Of a DNA stretch of 64,000 nt, positions 25,787 to 35,690 are shown piece by piece. The stretch is from the NCBI RefSeq assembly GCF_017303315.1, contig NZ_JAFKOI010000006.1, positions 1 through 64,000 of the forward strand, in the 5' to 3' direction. A model generated the notes under the pieces. That model was not told the origin of the DNA, searched no databases, and saw nothing but the letters and a program-made list of their open reading frames with translations. This DNA comes from Bacillus sp. NTK071. GTDB taxonomy: Bacteria; Bacillota; Bacilli; Bacillales; Guptibacillaceae. Numbering within the stretch: position 1 is the first letter of the stretch; every line of letters starts with the position of its first letter. Made by a program: the position numbers and the translations under genes.

Positions 25787-28700
25787 ATGAACACATTATT
25801 TGAAGTATGTAAGCCGCGTGAAAGTGTGTTTGATGAAACAAAGAGAGATGACACTTTAGACTTGTCTAATCTAATTGATCAATCGGTTGATGCTGAGCAT
25901 TTCTTTAGTGAAACATACGTAACTGATGGCATGAAAACTTTATTTGATACTGCTTTTAATAGGTTTGAAGGAAAAGCTCCAAGTGGTTTAATAAAATTAA
26001 CTCAGTCTATGGGTGGAGGTAAAACTCACAACATGGTTGCACTTGGACTTTTAGCACAAAACTCACAAATAAGAAAACAATATTTCGGTAGTGAATATTC
26101 AATTGATGATGAGGTAAATGTAGTAGCTTATACAGGACGTGAGAGCGATATTCCTTATGGTATATGGGGCGAAATTGCCAGGCAATTGGGTAAGGAAGAT
26201 GTTTTCAAAGATTATTATTCACCTTTAAAAGCACCTGGTCAGTCTGCGTGGACTAATTTATTGAAAAGTGAAAAGCCTACCTTGATCCTCCTGGATGAGT
26301 TGCCGCCTTACCTTGAATACTCACGAACAATTGAAATAGGTACAGGAACTCTTGCAGATGTAACAACTAATGCTTTGGCAAACCTGTTTAATGCATTAGG
26401 AAAATCAGAACTCCATAATGTTTGTTTAGTCATTTCGGATCTACAAGCAACTTATGAAATGGGCTCTAGCTATATACAGAAATCATTTAAAAATTTAGAA
26501 AATGAAATCGGTCGTTCGTCTATAAATATTGAACCGGTAGGTACGACATCTGATGACTTGTATCATATCCTACGTAAAAGGTTGTTTACTTCTATAGCAA
26601 GTGAAACAGAAATCCAAGAAGTTGCTCAAGGTTATAAAGAAGCTGTAAAAGAAAGCAAACAAATGAGCCATACAAATTATTCACCAGAACAAATATTTAC
26701 AGGGATAAAGGATTCTTATCCTTTTCATCCATCTATTAAAGATTTATTTGCAAGATTTAAAGAGAACCAAGGGTTTCAGCAAACTAGAGGTTTTATTCGT
26801 TTAACGAGGATTATGGTGAAGCATTTATATCAAGGTAATGAATCTAGAGCTAAAAATCGTTATCTATTGAATCCATTTGATTTAGATTTAGAGGATTCTG
26901 AAATGTTTGCAATGGTGAAGAGCATAAAACCTAAACTAAGCAATGCAATATCACATGATATTACTACAATTGCAAAAGATCTTGATAGAGAAACTGGTAA
27001 CGAAGATGCTCAAGAAATGAGCAAATTACTTCTTTTATCATCTTTAGGTGATGCAACGAATGCAAGATTGGGGCTATCATTACAAGAAGCTATTGGGATT
27101 TTATCCAGGCCAGGTCGGGTGATTACTGAAGTAAAAACAGCGTTTGAAGAATATAAATCCAAAGCCTGGTACTTATATGAAGATCGTAATAATCTATGGC
27201 ATTTTAAAGATGTTAAAAATGTAAATGCGGAATTAAATAGCCTAACAGAAACATATACAAATGAAATAGCAAAGCAAGAGATCAAAAAATTGTTAGAAGT
27301 CCAGTTTAAACCATTTTCAAGAGATTGTTATCAAGAAGTTGCGGTGTTTCCTGCTGTCGATGAAATTGAATTAAAACAAGACCAAATATCTTTAATTCTT
27401 TTTGAACCTAATTCAAATGGAGTTGGCTTAAAGAAGGAATTAAAAGACTTTCATGACAATGTTAGGTATAAAAATAGAGTATTGTTTCTGACTGGACAGA
27501 GAAACCCGATGGAAGATATGTTGGAGCATGCTAAGCAGTTAAAAGCAATTAACGCTATTATAAAAAGAATGAAAGAAGAAAATGTCTCAGAAGGTGATTC
27601 ACAGTATCAACAAGCACAGAATATAAAGGATAAAATAAACTTGAATTTTCTTTCAACAACGAGGGAAGCCTTCATCACTTTATACTACCCTGTCAGTGAT
27701 GGATTTGAAGCCAGTGATTTTAAAATGGAGTTCAAAGGTAATGAATTTAACGCAGAAGAACAAATTAGAAATGTATTAATTGATGAGATGAAATTTGATC
27801 ATACAGCACCTAATAAAACATTCCGTAAGAAATTTGAAAAGAGGATCTTTACTCAAAGACAGATGCGATGGCGAGATTTGAAAGAAAGGGCAGCTACTGA
27901 TACAAGTTGGTCTTGGCACCCCCCTAAATCCTTAGAAGAATTGAAAGAGGAATGTTTACTTAAAGGTCTTTGGGTTGAAGAAGGTGGTTATGTTGATAAA
28001 GAGCCCCCATTACCTGAAACGTCAATTCAAGTTAGAGAAGTAACGACGAATGATGAAACAGGAGAAGTTACACTAAAAATCACCCCGCAAAATGGTGATA
28101 AGGTGTATTACGAAATCAACGATGATGCAACAACAGGCTCTTCTGAAGTTACAGACCTTAATAATTTTCAAACAAATGAATTGTATTTATCATTTCTTTG
28201 CGTTGATTCTACTGGTGCTCATGAAATTGGCCCCGTTGTTGAATGGAAGCGTGAAGTTAAATTAAAACACCGTTTATTTGATGGGCGCGGTGGGAGTAAT
28301 GTTGTAGAGTTGAAAGCAACGTCGCCAAAAGTGAAAATTTTATATACTACAGATGGTTCAAATCCTAAAAATACAGGTGGAGTTTATGAAGACCAATTCG
28401 AAGTGCCAATAGGAACAAAATATGTACAAGCGATTGCTGTTCATGAAGAACTTGATATTTATTCAGAACCCGTGCAAATACCAATTACCGACAAGAAATT
28501 TGAAATAGATCGAAATAAACAATTAAAAGTAACTAAAAAGTTAAGTGTTCAAACAACATCTGAAGTTTATAAGTTATTAGAAGACTTAAATAAGTTTAAT
28601 GCTGAAGTAAAAGGTTTGGTAGTTGGCATTGAAGAAAAGGAATCAAATGAAGGCAATTGGTTGGATTTGAATGTCTTTGGACAAAATTATTTTATGCCCT

Positions 28701-28873
28701 CACTTATAGAAAAACAAATTACTCAATTAAGAAGTGGATTGTTTGACATGAAGGCTGTTAACGTTTCACTGGAGATTGATGAGATTAAATTTAACATAGG
28801 CCAAGATTTCGAAGATTGGTTAGCGTCTAATAAAGAAAAAATAGAAAAGTATAAGAATTATATTAATCAGTAA
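25787..28873 (+). CDS. DUF499 P-loop ATPase of a putative defence system
   Basis: 1028 aa. The N-terminal ATPase domain has a Walker A loop GGGKTH (near 76-81, in LTQSMGGGKTH) and Walker B LILLDELPP (near 166-174), and the FIRLTRIM/WHF segments of DUF499. The C-terminal part (about 750-900) holds two beta-sandwich units; the second resembles the chitobiase C-terminal fold (ILYTTDGSNPKNTGGVY). DUF499 proteins accompany DNA methyltransferases in defence islands. It is probably the motor or switch of the complex. GGGGAGG precedes the ATG; the gene is intact and AT-rich. Confidence 0.88.
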   Translation: MNTLFEVCKPRESVFDETKRDDTLDLSNLIDQSVDAEHFFSETYVTDGMKTLFDTAFNRFEGKAPSGLIKLTQSMGGGKTHNMVALGLLAQNSQIRKQYFGSEYSIDDEVNVVAYTGRESDIPYGIWGEIARQLGKEDVFKDYYSPLKAPGQSAWTNLLKSEKPTLILLDELPPYLEYSRTIEIGTGTLADVTTNALANLFNALGKSELHNVCLVISDLQATYEMGSSYIQKSFKNLENEIGRSSINIEPVGTTSDDLYHILRKRLFTSIASETEIQEVAQGYKEAVKESKQMSHTNYSPEQIFTGIKDSYPFHPSIKDLFARFKENQGFQQTRGFIRLTRIMVKHLYQGNESRAKNRYLLNPFDLDLEDSEMFAMVKSIKPKLSNAISHDITTIAKDLDRETGNEDAQEMSKLLLLSSLGDATNARLGLSLQEAIGILSRPGRVITEVKTAFEEYKSKAWYLYEDRNNLWHFKDVKNVNAELNSLTETYTNEIAKQEIKKLLEVQFKPFSRDCYQEVAVFPAVDEIELKQDQISLILFEPNSNGVGLKKELKDFHDNVRYKNRVLFLTGQRNPMEDMLEHAKQLKAINAIIKRMKEENVSEGDSQYQQAQNIKDKINLNFLSTTREAFITLYYPVSDGFEASDFKMEFKGNEFNAEEQIRNVLIDEMKFDHTAPNKTFRKKFEKRIFTQRQMRWRDLKERAATDTSWSWHPPKSLEELKEECLLKGLWVEEGGYVDKEPPLPETSIQVREVTTNDETGEVTLKITPQNGDKVYYEINDDATTGSSEVTDLNNFQTNELYLSFLCVDSTGAHEIGPVVEWKREVKLKHRLFDGRGGSNVVELKATSPKVKILYTTDGSNPKNTGGVYEDQFEVPIGTKYVQAIAVHEELDIYSEPVQIPITDKKFEIDRNKQLKVTKKLSVQTTSEVYKLLEDLNKFNAEVKGLVVGIEEKESNEGNWLDLNVFGQNYFMPSLIEKQITQLRSGLFDMKAVNVSLEIDEIKFNIGQDFEDWLASNKEKIEKYKNYINQ

Positions 28874-28892
28874 AAGACGAGGAGGTTGTGCC

Positions 28893-29450
28893 TTGGCTAA
28901 GAAAAAAGCGCTCGGCTTTGGGTTTATCCCAGAAGAGACAAATCATCACTTTCTTGTAGTAATTCCAAGGAGTTCAAAAGATAATGTAGCCATCTATGAA
29001 CGTTTTAGCTGGGAAAAAGAGCAAGAGGTACAAGCTGATGGAATTGTTGAGAAAAGTTTAAAGGTGACAATTGATAAAGAAAAATGGGATATGGTTAAAG
29101 AATCGGCTTCAGTTGTATTAAATAATCAGTTAAAGGAAAAGAACATCACTGTCGGTCGTTTTAAAATAGGTCAAGTTCCCATTGAAAGATTGCTTGGTAA
29201 AGAGTTGATACTTTTATTATGGGCAATAGAGGACTCTGACCCACAGCTAATTCCATCTGCAATTAGAAACTGGAATGGTTTAAGTCGCGAAGAGCGATGG
29301 TGGTTATTTACAATGACTAATGCTACAACTGGACATGCTGATAATAAAAGGGGTTGGAGAAAAGCAATTAGATATGCTTTAACAGAGAATCCAATTGAAG
29401 ACGATGAAGCCCAAGGGAACATTTTAGAGTTGTTATATAAAAACGTTTAA
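28893..29450 (+). CDS. DUF3780 family protein
   Basis: 185 aa from TTG behind GAGGAGG, 19 bp after the DUF499 gene. The conserved C-terminal motif ERWWLFTMTNATTGHA followed by GWRKAIRYALTENP identifies DUF3780. No catalytic motif is apparent. The family is known mainly from operons with DUF499 and DUF1156 proteins, so it is probably a structural subunit of the same complex. Confidence 0.82.
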   Translation: MAKKKALGFGFIPEETNHHFLVVIPRSSKDNVAIYERFSWEKEQEVQADGIVEKSLKVTIDKEKWDMVKESASVVLNNQLKEKNITVGRFKIGQVPIERLLGKELILLLWAIEDSDPQLIPSAIRNWNGLSREERWWLFTMTNATTGHADNKRGWRKAIRYALTENPIEDDEAQGNILELLYKNV

Positions 29451-29461
29451 GGGGGGAAAAC

Positions 29462-32380
29462 ATGCTGGATTATTCGAAGTCATTTATTGAAACACAATTT
29501 CCAGTATCAAAAGTATCAAAAGAGAGTTATAAAGAGCGAAAAGCAAACCTTGGTCAAACATTAACAGGCTTAGGAAAATGGTGGGGGCGAAAACCTTTAA
29601 TTCTTGTTAGGGCTACTATATTAGGTGCTTTGTTACCTGTATCTGATGACCCTAAAAAGGACCGAGATATCTTCCTTAAATCATTAACAATGGATGAAGA
29701 CGGTCTTTTGTTAAGAAAAAATAAATCTATCCCACTTAAAGTGCTACTTGAAAATGTGAGACCACGGGAGAGGGAATTATATTTCGATACAACATCTACA
29801 AATGATAAACCGAAATATAAGTCTGGAATAAAGCAAGTGGATAAAAAAGAACTACAAGAAAAAGTTTTTAGTCGTTTATCGTATGACGATAAACTGAAAT
29901 ATACTGTGCGTCCAGAACATGTCGAAGAAATACCTGATTCAACTTGGGAAGATATAAATAATCATTTAGATACTTCTGCCTCTAATCTAAACGATTTGAT
30001 TGAACAACTGGGGCGAAAAAGATTTGGTCATATACCAAGTATTGGAGATGCATTTTCAGGTGGAGGGAGTATCCCCTTTGAAGCAGCAAGAATAGGTGCG
30101 AATGCTTATGGGTCAGACTTAAATCCAGTTGCAGCTTTGTTAACATGGGCATCATTGAATATATCAGGAGCGTCAGAACAAAAGTTAAAAGATTTAAAAA
30201 GTTTCCAAAAAGATGTATATGAAGCAGTTGATAAACAAGTTACAAACTGGGGTATAGAACATAATGAAGCTGGGCATAGAGCTGATTCATATTTATATTG
30301 TAACGAATCGAGTTGTCCTGAATGTGGGTATAAAGTTCCGTTATCTCCTTCTTGGATTATTGGTAAAGGCTCTAAAACAGTCGCTTTATTACATGACAAT
30401 GGTAACAGTGGATTTGATTTTGAAATTGTACAAGATGCGACTAAAGAGCAAATTAAACAATCAGAGGAAATGTCCACCGTTAGAAATGGCAAATTTTTTT
30501 GCCTTCACTGTGAGATGGAGACTCCGATTTCTGTTATAAGAAGAGATCGTAAAGATGCTTATGGGAATAATGTTAGCGGGTTAAGAAAATGGGAGAAAGA
30601 TGAGTTTATTCCAAGGAACTCAGACCCTTTCCAAGAACGTCTTTATTGTATTCGATACACAAAGAAAGTTAAAACTGATAAAGGTAAAATAAAAGTTGAA
30701 CGTTTTTACAAGGCCCCAGATAAAAATGATTTGGAAAGAGAAGACAAAGTAATTAATTTGTTAGATGAAAGATTTCTTAATTGGCAAGAAAATGGGTACC
30801 TGCCTTCAATAGGAATTGAGAGTGGAGATAAAACCGATGAACCCGTTAGAACAAGAGGTTGGCGTTTTTGGCACCAGTTATTTAATCCGAGACAATTATT
30901 GGTGACCGGATTACTCCTAAAGACAGTGGATGAAAAGTCAGCTTCGAAAGAAGAGCTTGTTATTGGATTGTTAGGAGTTAATAAAATCACGGATTGGAAC
31001 TCGAAACTGTGTATATGGAATGTAGGTGCAGGTGTTGAAACAACTCAAAACACCTATACAAATCAAGCGTTAAATACTTTATATAATTATGGTACAAGAG
31101 GATTTATAAAATATGAAAAGAACTGGTTAATAAATTTGAAAGCAAATTTCACTTCTCATAGAAATGTTGTAGAAGTTGGAGATGCAAGAGTAATAGAAGA
31201 AGTTAACGATATATGGGTAACAGACCCCCCATATGCGGATGCAGTAAATTATCATGAATTGTCAGAGTTCTTTTTAGCTTGGGATAAAGGTCTACTATCT
31301 AAAGCTTTTCCAGAGTGGTATTCGGATAGTAAAAGAGTGTTAGCAGTTAAAGGTACAGGTGAATCTTTCAATAAAAGTATGGTGGAAGTTTATACAAACC
31401 TAAGAAACAACATGCCCGATAATGGCATGCAGGTTGTTATGTTTACACATCAAGATGTTAGTGTTTGGGCTGAACTTGCTATGATTTTATGGTCAGCGGG
31501 ACTGAAGGTATCATCTGCATGGACTATTGCTACCGAAACAGAATCAGGTGGGTTGAAAGATGGGAATTATGTTCAAGGGACAGTGTTATTGGTTTTAAGA
31601 AAACAAACATCAGATGATATTATTTTTCAAGATGAATTATATCGTGAAATTAAAAAAGAGGTTAAATCTCAAATTGATAGCATGCAAGATTTAGATGATA
31701 AAGATGATCCTAATTTTACAGATGCTGATTATTTATTAGCTTCATATGCTTCTTCTTTAAAGGTCCTTACAAGTTATAAGGATATTGAAGGGGTAGATGT
31801 TGAATATGAGTTAACAAAGCCTAAAACTAATGAAAGAAGTCCGATTGAAGAATTAATTGAAAAAGCAAAAGTTGTGGCTTATGACTATTTGATACCTGAA
31901 AGCATCGACAAGTTAATTTGGAGAGATTTTAGTCCTTCTGAGCGTTTTTATATTCGGGGACTCGAATTAGAAATGAGTAATGTATATCAAATAGGTGCCT
32001 ATCAAGAGCTAGCTAAAGGGTTTGGAGTAACTGATTATCAAGATATGTTTGAAAATCAACGTGCTAATACAGTTAGGTTAAAAACCCCGTCAGAATATAA
32101 AACACGAGGACTAGATCGTGGTGAATTTGGATCTTCATTATTAAGACAAGTTTTAGTAGCAGTGCATCAAAGTGTTAAGGCTGAATCAACAGAGGAAGGG
32201 AAGAAGTATTTGAAAGCTAAGTATGACAATGGTAATGAGTATTGGAATAAGCGCTCAGCTATTATGGAGTTACTTAACTTTTTGTCTAAATCAGAGCATA
32301 TTACTCATATGAAATATTGGAGTGAAGATGCTTACTACGCACGTTTATTAAAAGAATCTATAAGACATGATGGAATTTAA
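29462..32380 (+). CDS. DUF1156 DNA methyltransferase (adenine/N4-cytosine type)
   Basis: 972 aa. The N-terminus carries the DUF1156 signature GLGKWWGRKPLILVRA. The SAM-binding motif I (DAFSGGGSIPFEAARIG, near 194) and GSDLNP acidic loop are followed by two CxxC zinc pairs (CPECGYK; FCLHCE) in an inserted region, and the catalytic motif DPPY near 588. DPPY marks amino-group methylation (N6-adenine or N4-cytosine). It would mark host DNA as self. Order and spacing (11 bp after DUF3780, 14 bp before the helicase) show one operon. Confidence 0.9.
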   Translation: MLDYSKSFIETQFPVSKVSKESYKERKANLGQTLTGLGKWWGRKPLILVRATILGALLPVSDDPKKDRDIFLKSLTMDEDGLLLRKNKSIPLKVLLENVRPRERELYFDTTSTNDKPKYKSGIKQVDKKELQEKVFSRLSYDDKLKYTVRPEHVEEIPDSTWEDINNHLDTSASNLNDLIEQLGRKRFGHIPSIGDAFSGGGSIPFEAARIGANAYGSDLNPVAALLTWASLNISGASEQKLKDLKSFQKDVYEAVDKQVTNWGIEHNEAGHRADSYLYCNESSCPECGYKVPLSPSWIIGKGSKTVALLHDNGNSGFDFEIVQDATKEQIKQSEEMSTVRNGKFFCLHCEMETPISVIRRDRKDAYGNNVSGLRKWEKDEFIPRNSDPFQERLYCIRYTKKVKTDKGKIKVERFYKAPDKNDLEREDKVINLLDERFLNWQENGYLPSIGIESGDKTDEPVRTRGWRFWHQLFNPRQLLVTGLLLKTVDEKSASKEELVIGLLGVNKITDWNSKLCIWNVGAGVETTQNTYTNQALNTLYNYGTRGFIKYEKNWLINLKANFTSHRNVVEVGDARVIEEVNDIWVTDPPYADAVNYHELSEFFLAWDKGLLSKAFPEWYSDSKRVLAVKGTGESFNKSMVEVYTNLRNNMPDNGMQVVMFTHQDVSVWAELAMILWSAGLKVSSAWTIATETESGGLKDGNYVQGTVLLVLRKQTSDDIIFQDELYREIKKEVKSQIDSMQDLDDKDDPNFTDADYLLASYASSLKVLTSYKDIEGVDVEYELTKPKTNERSPIEELIEKAKVVAYDYLIPESIDKLIWRDFSPSERFYIRGLELEMSNVYQIGAYQELAKGFGVTDYQDMFENQRANTVRLKTPSEYKTRGLDRGEFGSSLLRQVLVAVHQSVKAESTEEGKKYLKAKYDNGNEYWNKRSAIMELLNFLSKSEHITHMKYWSEDAYYARLLKESIRHDGI

Positions 32381-32394
32381 GGTGGGTACTATAT

Positions 32395-35094
32395 ATGATA
32401 AATAGATACTCAACCAGGCGTGAAAATGTAAATACGTCTTTTCTTAAAGAAAAGCTTAAGAACGCTAAATATTACGATAGAATTGCTGGCTATTTTAGTT
32501 CTTCTATAATAGAGGTTGCTGGTGAAGAATTAGATAGTATAGAAGGGAAAATCAGAGTAATTTGTAATTCTGAAATAGATAGTCGAGATTTAGAATCAGC
32601 TAAGTTGGCTCAAGCAGCATTAAAGAAAGAATGGTGCGAGTTTCAACCTGAAGAGCTTCCAAACACATCTGATAGATTCTCAAAACTATATGAGTTGTTG
32701 AGCACAGGTAAAATGGAGGTGAAAGTTTTACCTGATGACCGTTTTGGGCTTATCCATGGAAAAGCTGGAGTTATAACATTAAAAGATGGTAGTAAAACTT
32801 CATTTATGGGGAGTGCAAATGAGACATATAGTGGGTGGCGGCTCAATTATGAGTTAGTTTGGGAAGATAATTCCGAGGAAGCTGTGAATTGGGTCCAAGA
32901 AGAATTTGATGCACTTTGGAATGATTCAAAGGCTGTTCACTTATCAGAATTTATCATTCAAGATGTTAAGAGAATTTCAAAAAGAAAAATAATTAATGGA
33001 GTAGAGGATTGGAAAGACAATCCTGACCCAGCCTCTACTGTCGTTGAATCACCTGTAATAAGAGGTGAGTTCGGACTTTGGGACCATCAGAAGTATTTTG
33101 TTAACAAAGCATACAATGATCATTTGAATGTAGGTGCACGCTATGTATTGGCTGATCAAGTGGGATTGGGTAAAACAATACAATTAGCACTTTCTGCTCA
33201 ATTAATGGCTTTAAAGGGTGATAAGCCTGTTTTAGTTATAGTTCCTAAGACTCTTCAGTTGCAGTGGCAGGAGGAACTCAATAGTTTATTAAATGTGCCT
33301 TCTGCTATTTGGAACGGCAAAGAATGGGTGGATGAGAATGGTCTAAATTATCCTAATAAAGGACCTGGGGATATAAGAAAATGTCCAAGAACCATTGGGA
33401 TTATATCCCAAGGATTAATCACTTCTAAATCTGAAGTGATTAACCATTTACTAAACCGTGAATATGAGTGCGTAATTGTTGATGAAGCTCATAGAGCAAG
33501 GCGTAAAAACTTAGGGAAAAATAAGGAAAACCAAGCACCAGACCCAAATAACCTATATGATTATCTATTGAATCTAGCTAAGAAGACAAAAAGTATGTTA
33601 TTAGCGACAGCAACACCAGTTCAATTATATCCAATTGAACTGTGGGACCTTTTAAATATTCTTTCTCAAAACAATGAAGCTGTACTTGGTAATATTTATT
33701 CTAAATGGCGAAGAAAGGACTCCATACAGCAGGGGTTAAATATTATTTCAGGTTTGGAAGCACCTCCTCACCGTGAGAGTGATTATTGGGAATGGGTTCG
33801 ATCTCCTTTTCCGCCATCAGAAGAGTCTAAGCAAATGTTTGGAACAATAAGAAAACGGTTAAATTTGTCAAGTGAAGATTTTACAATAAAAAAAAGCTAC
33901 ATAGACTTACCAAAACCACTTCAAAAAAAGGTTGATCAAATAATAGATAACACTTTCTTTGAAAGATTTAACCCTTATATACGTCATGTAGTGAGAAGAG
34001 AACGAGGATATTTAGAAAATAAAACAAATCCTGAAACAAATGAACCTTACTTGCCAAAAATTGAAGTTAAACTTCATGGGGAATCATCACACGATGCTCT
34101 GTTATTATCGGGGTATATGAAACAAGCTTACGAAATTGCCGAGGAATTTTGTAATTTATTGGGTAAGAGACATAAAAGTAGTGGTTTCCTAAAAACGTTA
34201 CTTCTTAAGAGAATTGGAAGTTCAATTCATGCCGGTTTGAACACTGGTAGAAAGATGCTTAATGAGTGGCATACATCATTCTCTAATGAATATGAAGAAG
34301 AGGATGAAATCATTGATGCAAATGATATTAAAAATCTTACTGATGAAGAAGAGAAATTGTTAAAAGCGTTTGTTTCTGTACTTGAAACAAACGAGAATAC
34401 TGATCCAAAACTTAATAAAGTTATGAACCTGCTTAGAAAATGGAATTGGCTTGAAAAAGGGTGTATTATCTTTTCTCAATACTTTGACACAGCTCAGTGG
34501 GTTGCCAGTAAACTTTCTTATGAGTTTCCAACTGAGAAAGTAGGTTTATATGCTGGTGGGGATAGATCAGGACTTATTATTAATGGTGAATTTAAGAGGA
34601 AAGATAAAGATGTATTGAAATCAATGGTTAAACGTAGAGAACTAAAATTGTTGATTGGAACAGACTCTGCCAGCGAAGGATTAAACCTCCAGATGCTTGG
34701 AACTTTAATTAACCTTGACTTGCCTTGGAATCCAACTCGCTTAGAGCAGAGAAAAGGGAGAATTCAACGTATCGGCCAAGTAAATGATATTGTTCATGTG
34801 TATAACTTACGATATAAAGGCTCAGTAGAGGATAGAGTGCATAACTTACTTTCAGAACGTCTACAACATATCCATGATTTGTTTGGTCAAATACCAGACA
34901 TATTAGAAGATGTTTGGGTGGATGTTGCATTGAACGAAAAGGAAAAAGCGAAAGAATTGATTGATGAAGTACCAACTAAACACCCATTTGAGGTAAGGTA
35001 TAATGAGTCGGTTGAAAAAATCGACTGGGAAACATGTGAAAAAGTTTTGGACAGAAAAGAGTTACGTCGATATTTTGAAAGATCTTGGTCATAA
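32395..35094 (+). CDS. PLD-family nuclease fused to SNF2 helicase
   Basis: 899 aa. Residues 1-170 are a phospholipase-D-like domain with the HxK motif (LIHGKAGV, near 118) and GSANET downstream. Residues 220-800 are an SF2 SNF2-type helicase: GLGKT (near 258), DEAH (near 363), TATP, SEGLNLQ and the arginine-finger motif QRIGQ (near 791). PLD-helicase fusions occur in DISARM-like and other defence systems; this is the likely restriction effector. It ends the operon and lies 134 bp before the attachment-site remnant. Confidence 0.9.
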   Translation: MINRYSTRRENVNTSFLKEKLKNAKYYDRIAGYFSSSIIEVAGEELDSIEGKIRVICNSEIDSRDLESAKLAQAALKKEWCEFQPEELPNTSDRFSKLYELLSTGKMEVKVLPDDRFGLIHGKAGVITLKDGSKTSFMGSANETYSGWRLNYELVWEDNSEEAVNWVQEEFDALWNDSKAVHLSEFIIQDVKRISKRKIINGVEDWKDNPDPASTVVESPVIRGEFGLWDHQKYFVNKAYNDHLNVGARYVLADQVGLGKTIQLALSAQLMALKGDKPVLVIVPKTLQLQWQEELNSLLNVPSAIWNGKEWVDENGLNYPNKGPGDIRKCPRTIGIISQGLITSKSEVINHLLNREYECVIVDEAHRARRKNLGKNKENQAPDPNNLYDYLLNLAKKTKSMLLATATPVQLYPIELWDLLNILSQNNEAVLGNIYSKWRRKDSIQQGLNIISGLEAPPHRESDYWEWVRSPFPPSEESKQMFGTIRKRLNLSSEDFTIKKSYIDLPKPLQKKVDQIIDNTFFERFNPYIRHVVRRERGYLENKTNPETNEPYLPKIEVKLHGESSHDALLLSGYMKQAYEIAEEFCNLLGKRHKSSGFLKTLLLKRIGSSIHAGLNTGRKMLNEWHTSFSNEYEEEDEIIDANDIKNLTDEEEKLLKAFVSVLETNENTDPKLNKVMNLLRKWNWLEKGCIIFSQYFDTAQWVASKLSYEFPTEKVGLYAGGDRSGLIINGEFKRKDKDVLKSMVKRRELKLLIGTDSASEGLNLQMLGTLINLDLPWNPTRLEQRKGRIQRIGQVNDIVHVYNLRYKGSVEDRVHNLLSERLQHIHDLFGQIPDILEDVWVDVALNEKEKAKELIDEVPTKHPFEVRYNESVEKIDWETCEKVLDRKELRRYFERSWS

Positions 35095-35227
35095 ACATCT
35101 AACAGAGCGTTTGTTCTATTATGCCTCGAATATATGTGGTGATGTATCCTATTTGTAATATAGAGAATGGATTGATATTAATGTTGGTGGGTATGTTTCA
35201 GTAGTTATTTAAAAGAAGCAATAGTGA

Positions 35228-35245
35228 ACTGGCAGTGTAGAGGTC
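35228..35245 (+). repeat. Internal 18-bp remnant of the tRNA-Ala attachment repeat
   Basis: 18 bp match the first 18 bp of the 46-bp att repeat (ACTGGCAGTGTAGAGGTC). After a gap, TATACTCCA at 35258-35266 resembles its end TATGCTCCA. It looks like an att site with an internal deletion, dividing the island in two. In 35095-35690 I otherwise see only a weak hairpin (GGACGCTTC/GAAGCGTCC, 35470-35510). Confidence 0.75.
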
Positions 35246-35469
35246 CATATAGGTATACTCCAAAGTTGTAAAAACAACCGTTTAAATGACTAGATTTTAA
35301 ATGGATAATACACATATTCATAGTTGTGCTATTTATCAAAAAGGTATGGGCGGCATGATTTGGTGAATTCATAAAAAATCTTATTTTATAGAAGTTTAAG
35401 GAGTATCACATTACCCACTTCCCATAAATATCACCAAAAAGTAACCAATTAATTTATAGATGTTTTGAA

Positions 35470-35515
35470 GGACGCTTCCGTACAAAGTTCAAACTTTGTC
35501 TGAAGCGTCCTCTTT
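35470..35515. terminator. Hairpin, possible terminator
   Basis: GGACGCTTC (35470-35478) pairs with GAAGCGTCC (35502-35510) and an inner ACAAAGTT/AACTTTGT pairs too; the following T-run is short. It may end the defence operon, which stops 376 bp earlier. Confidence 0.4.
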
Positions 35516-35690
35516 CATATTATTCGTTATGTAAGATTGATTTTCATAATAGTTTTAATGGGAACCTGAACGACTTTCTCCATTATTGTGACCGCATCTA
35601 TAACATATCATGGAATATTTTTGGTGATACTTTCTATTTTTATCCAACATATGTGATAAAATATAACTAATTTTAGTAGGAGGAGAAAAA

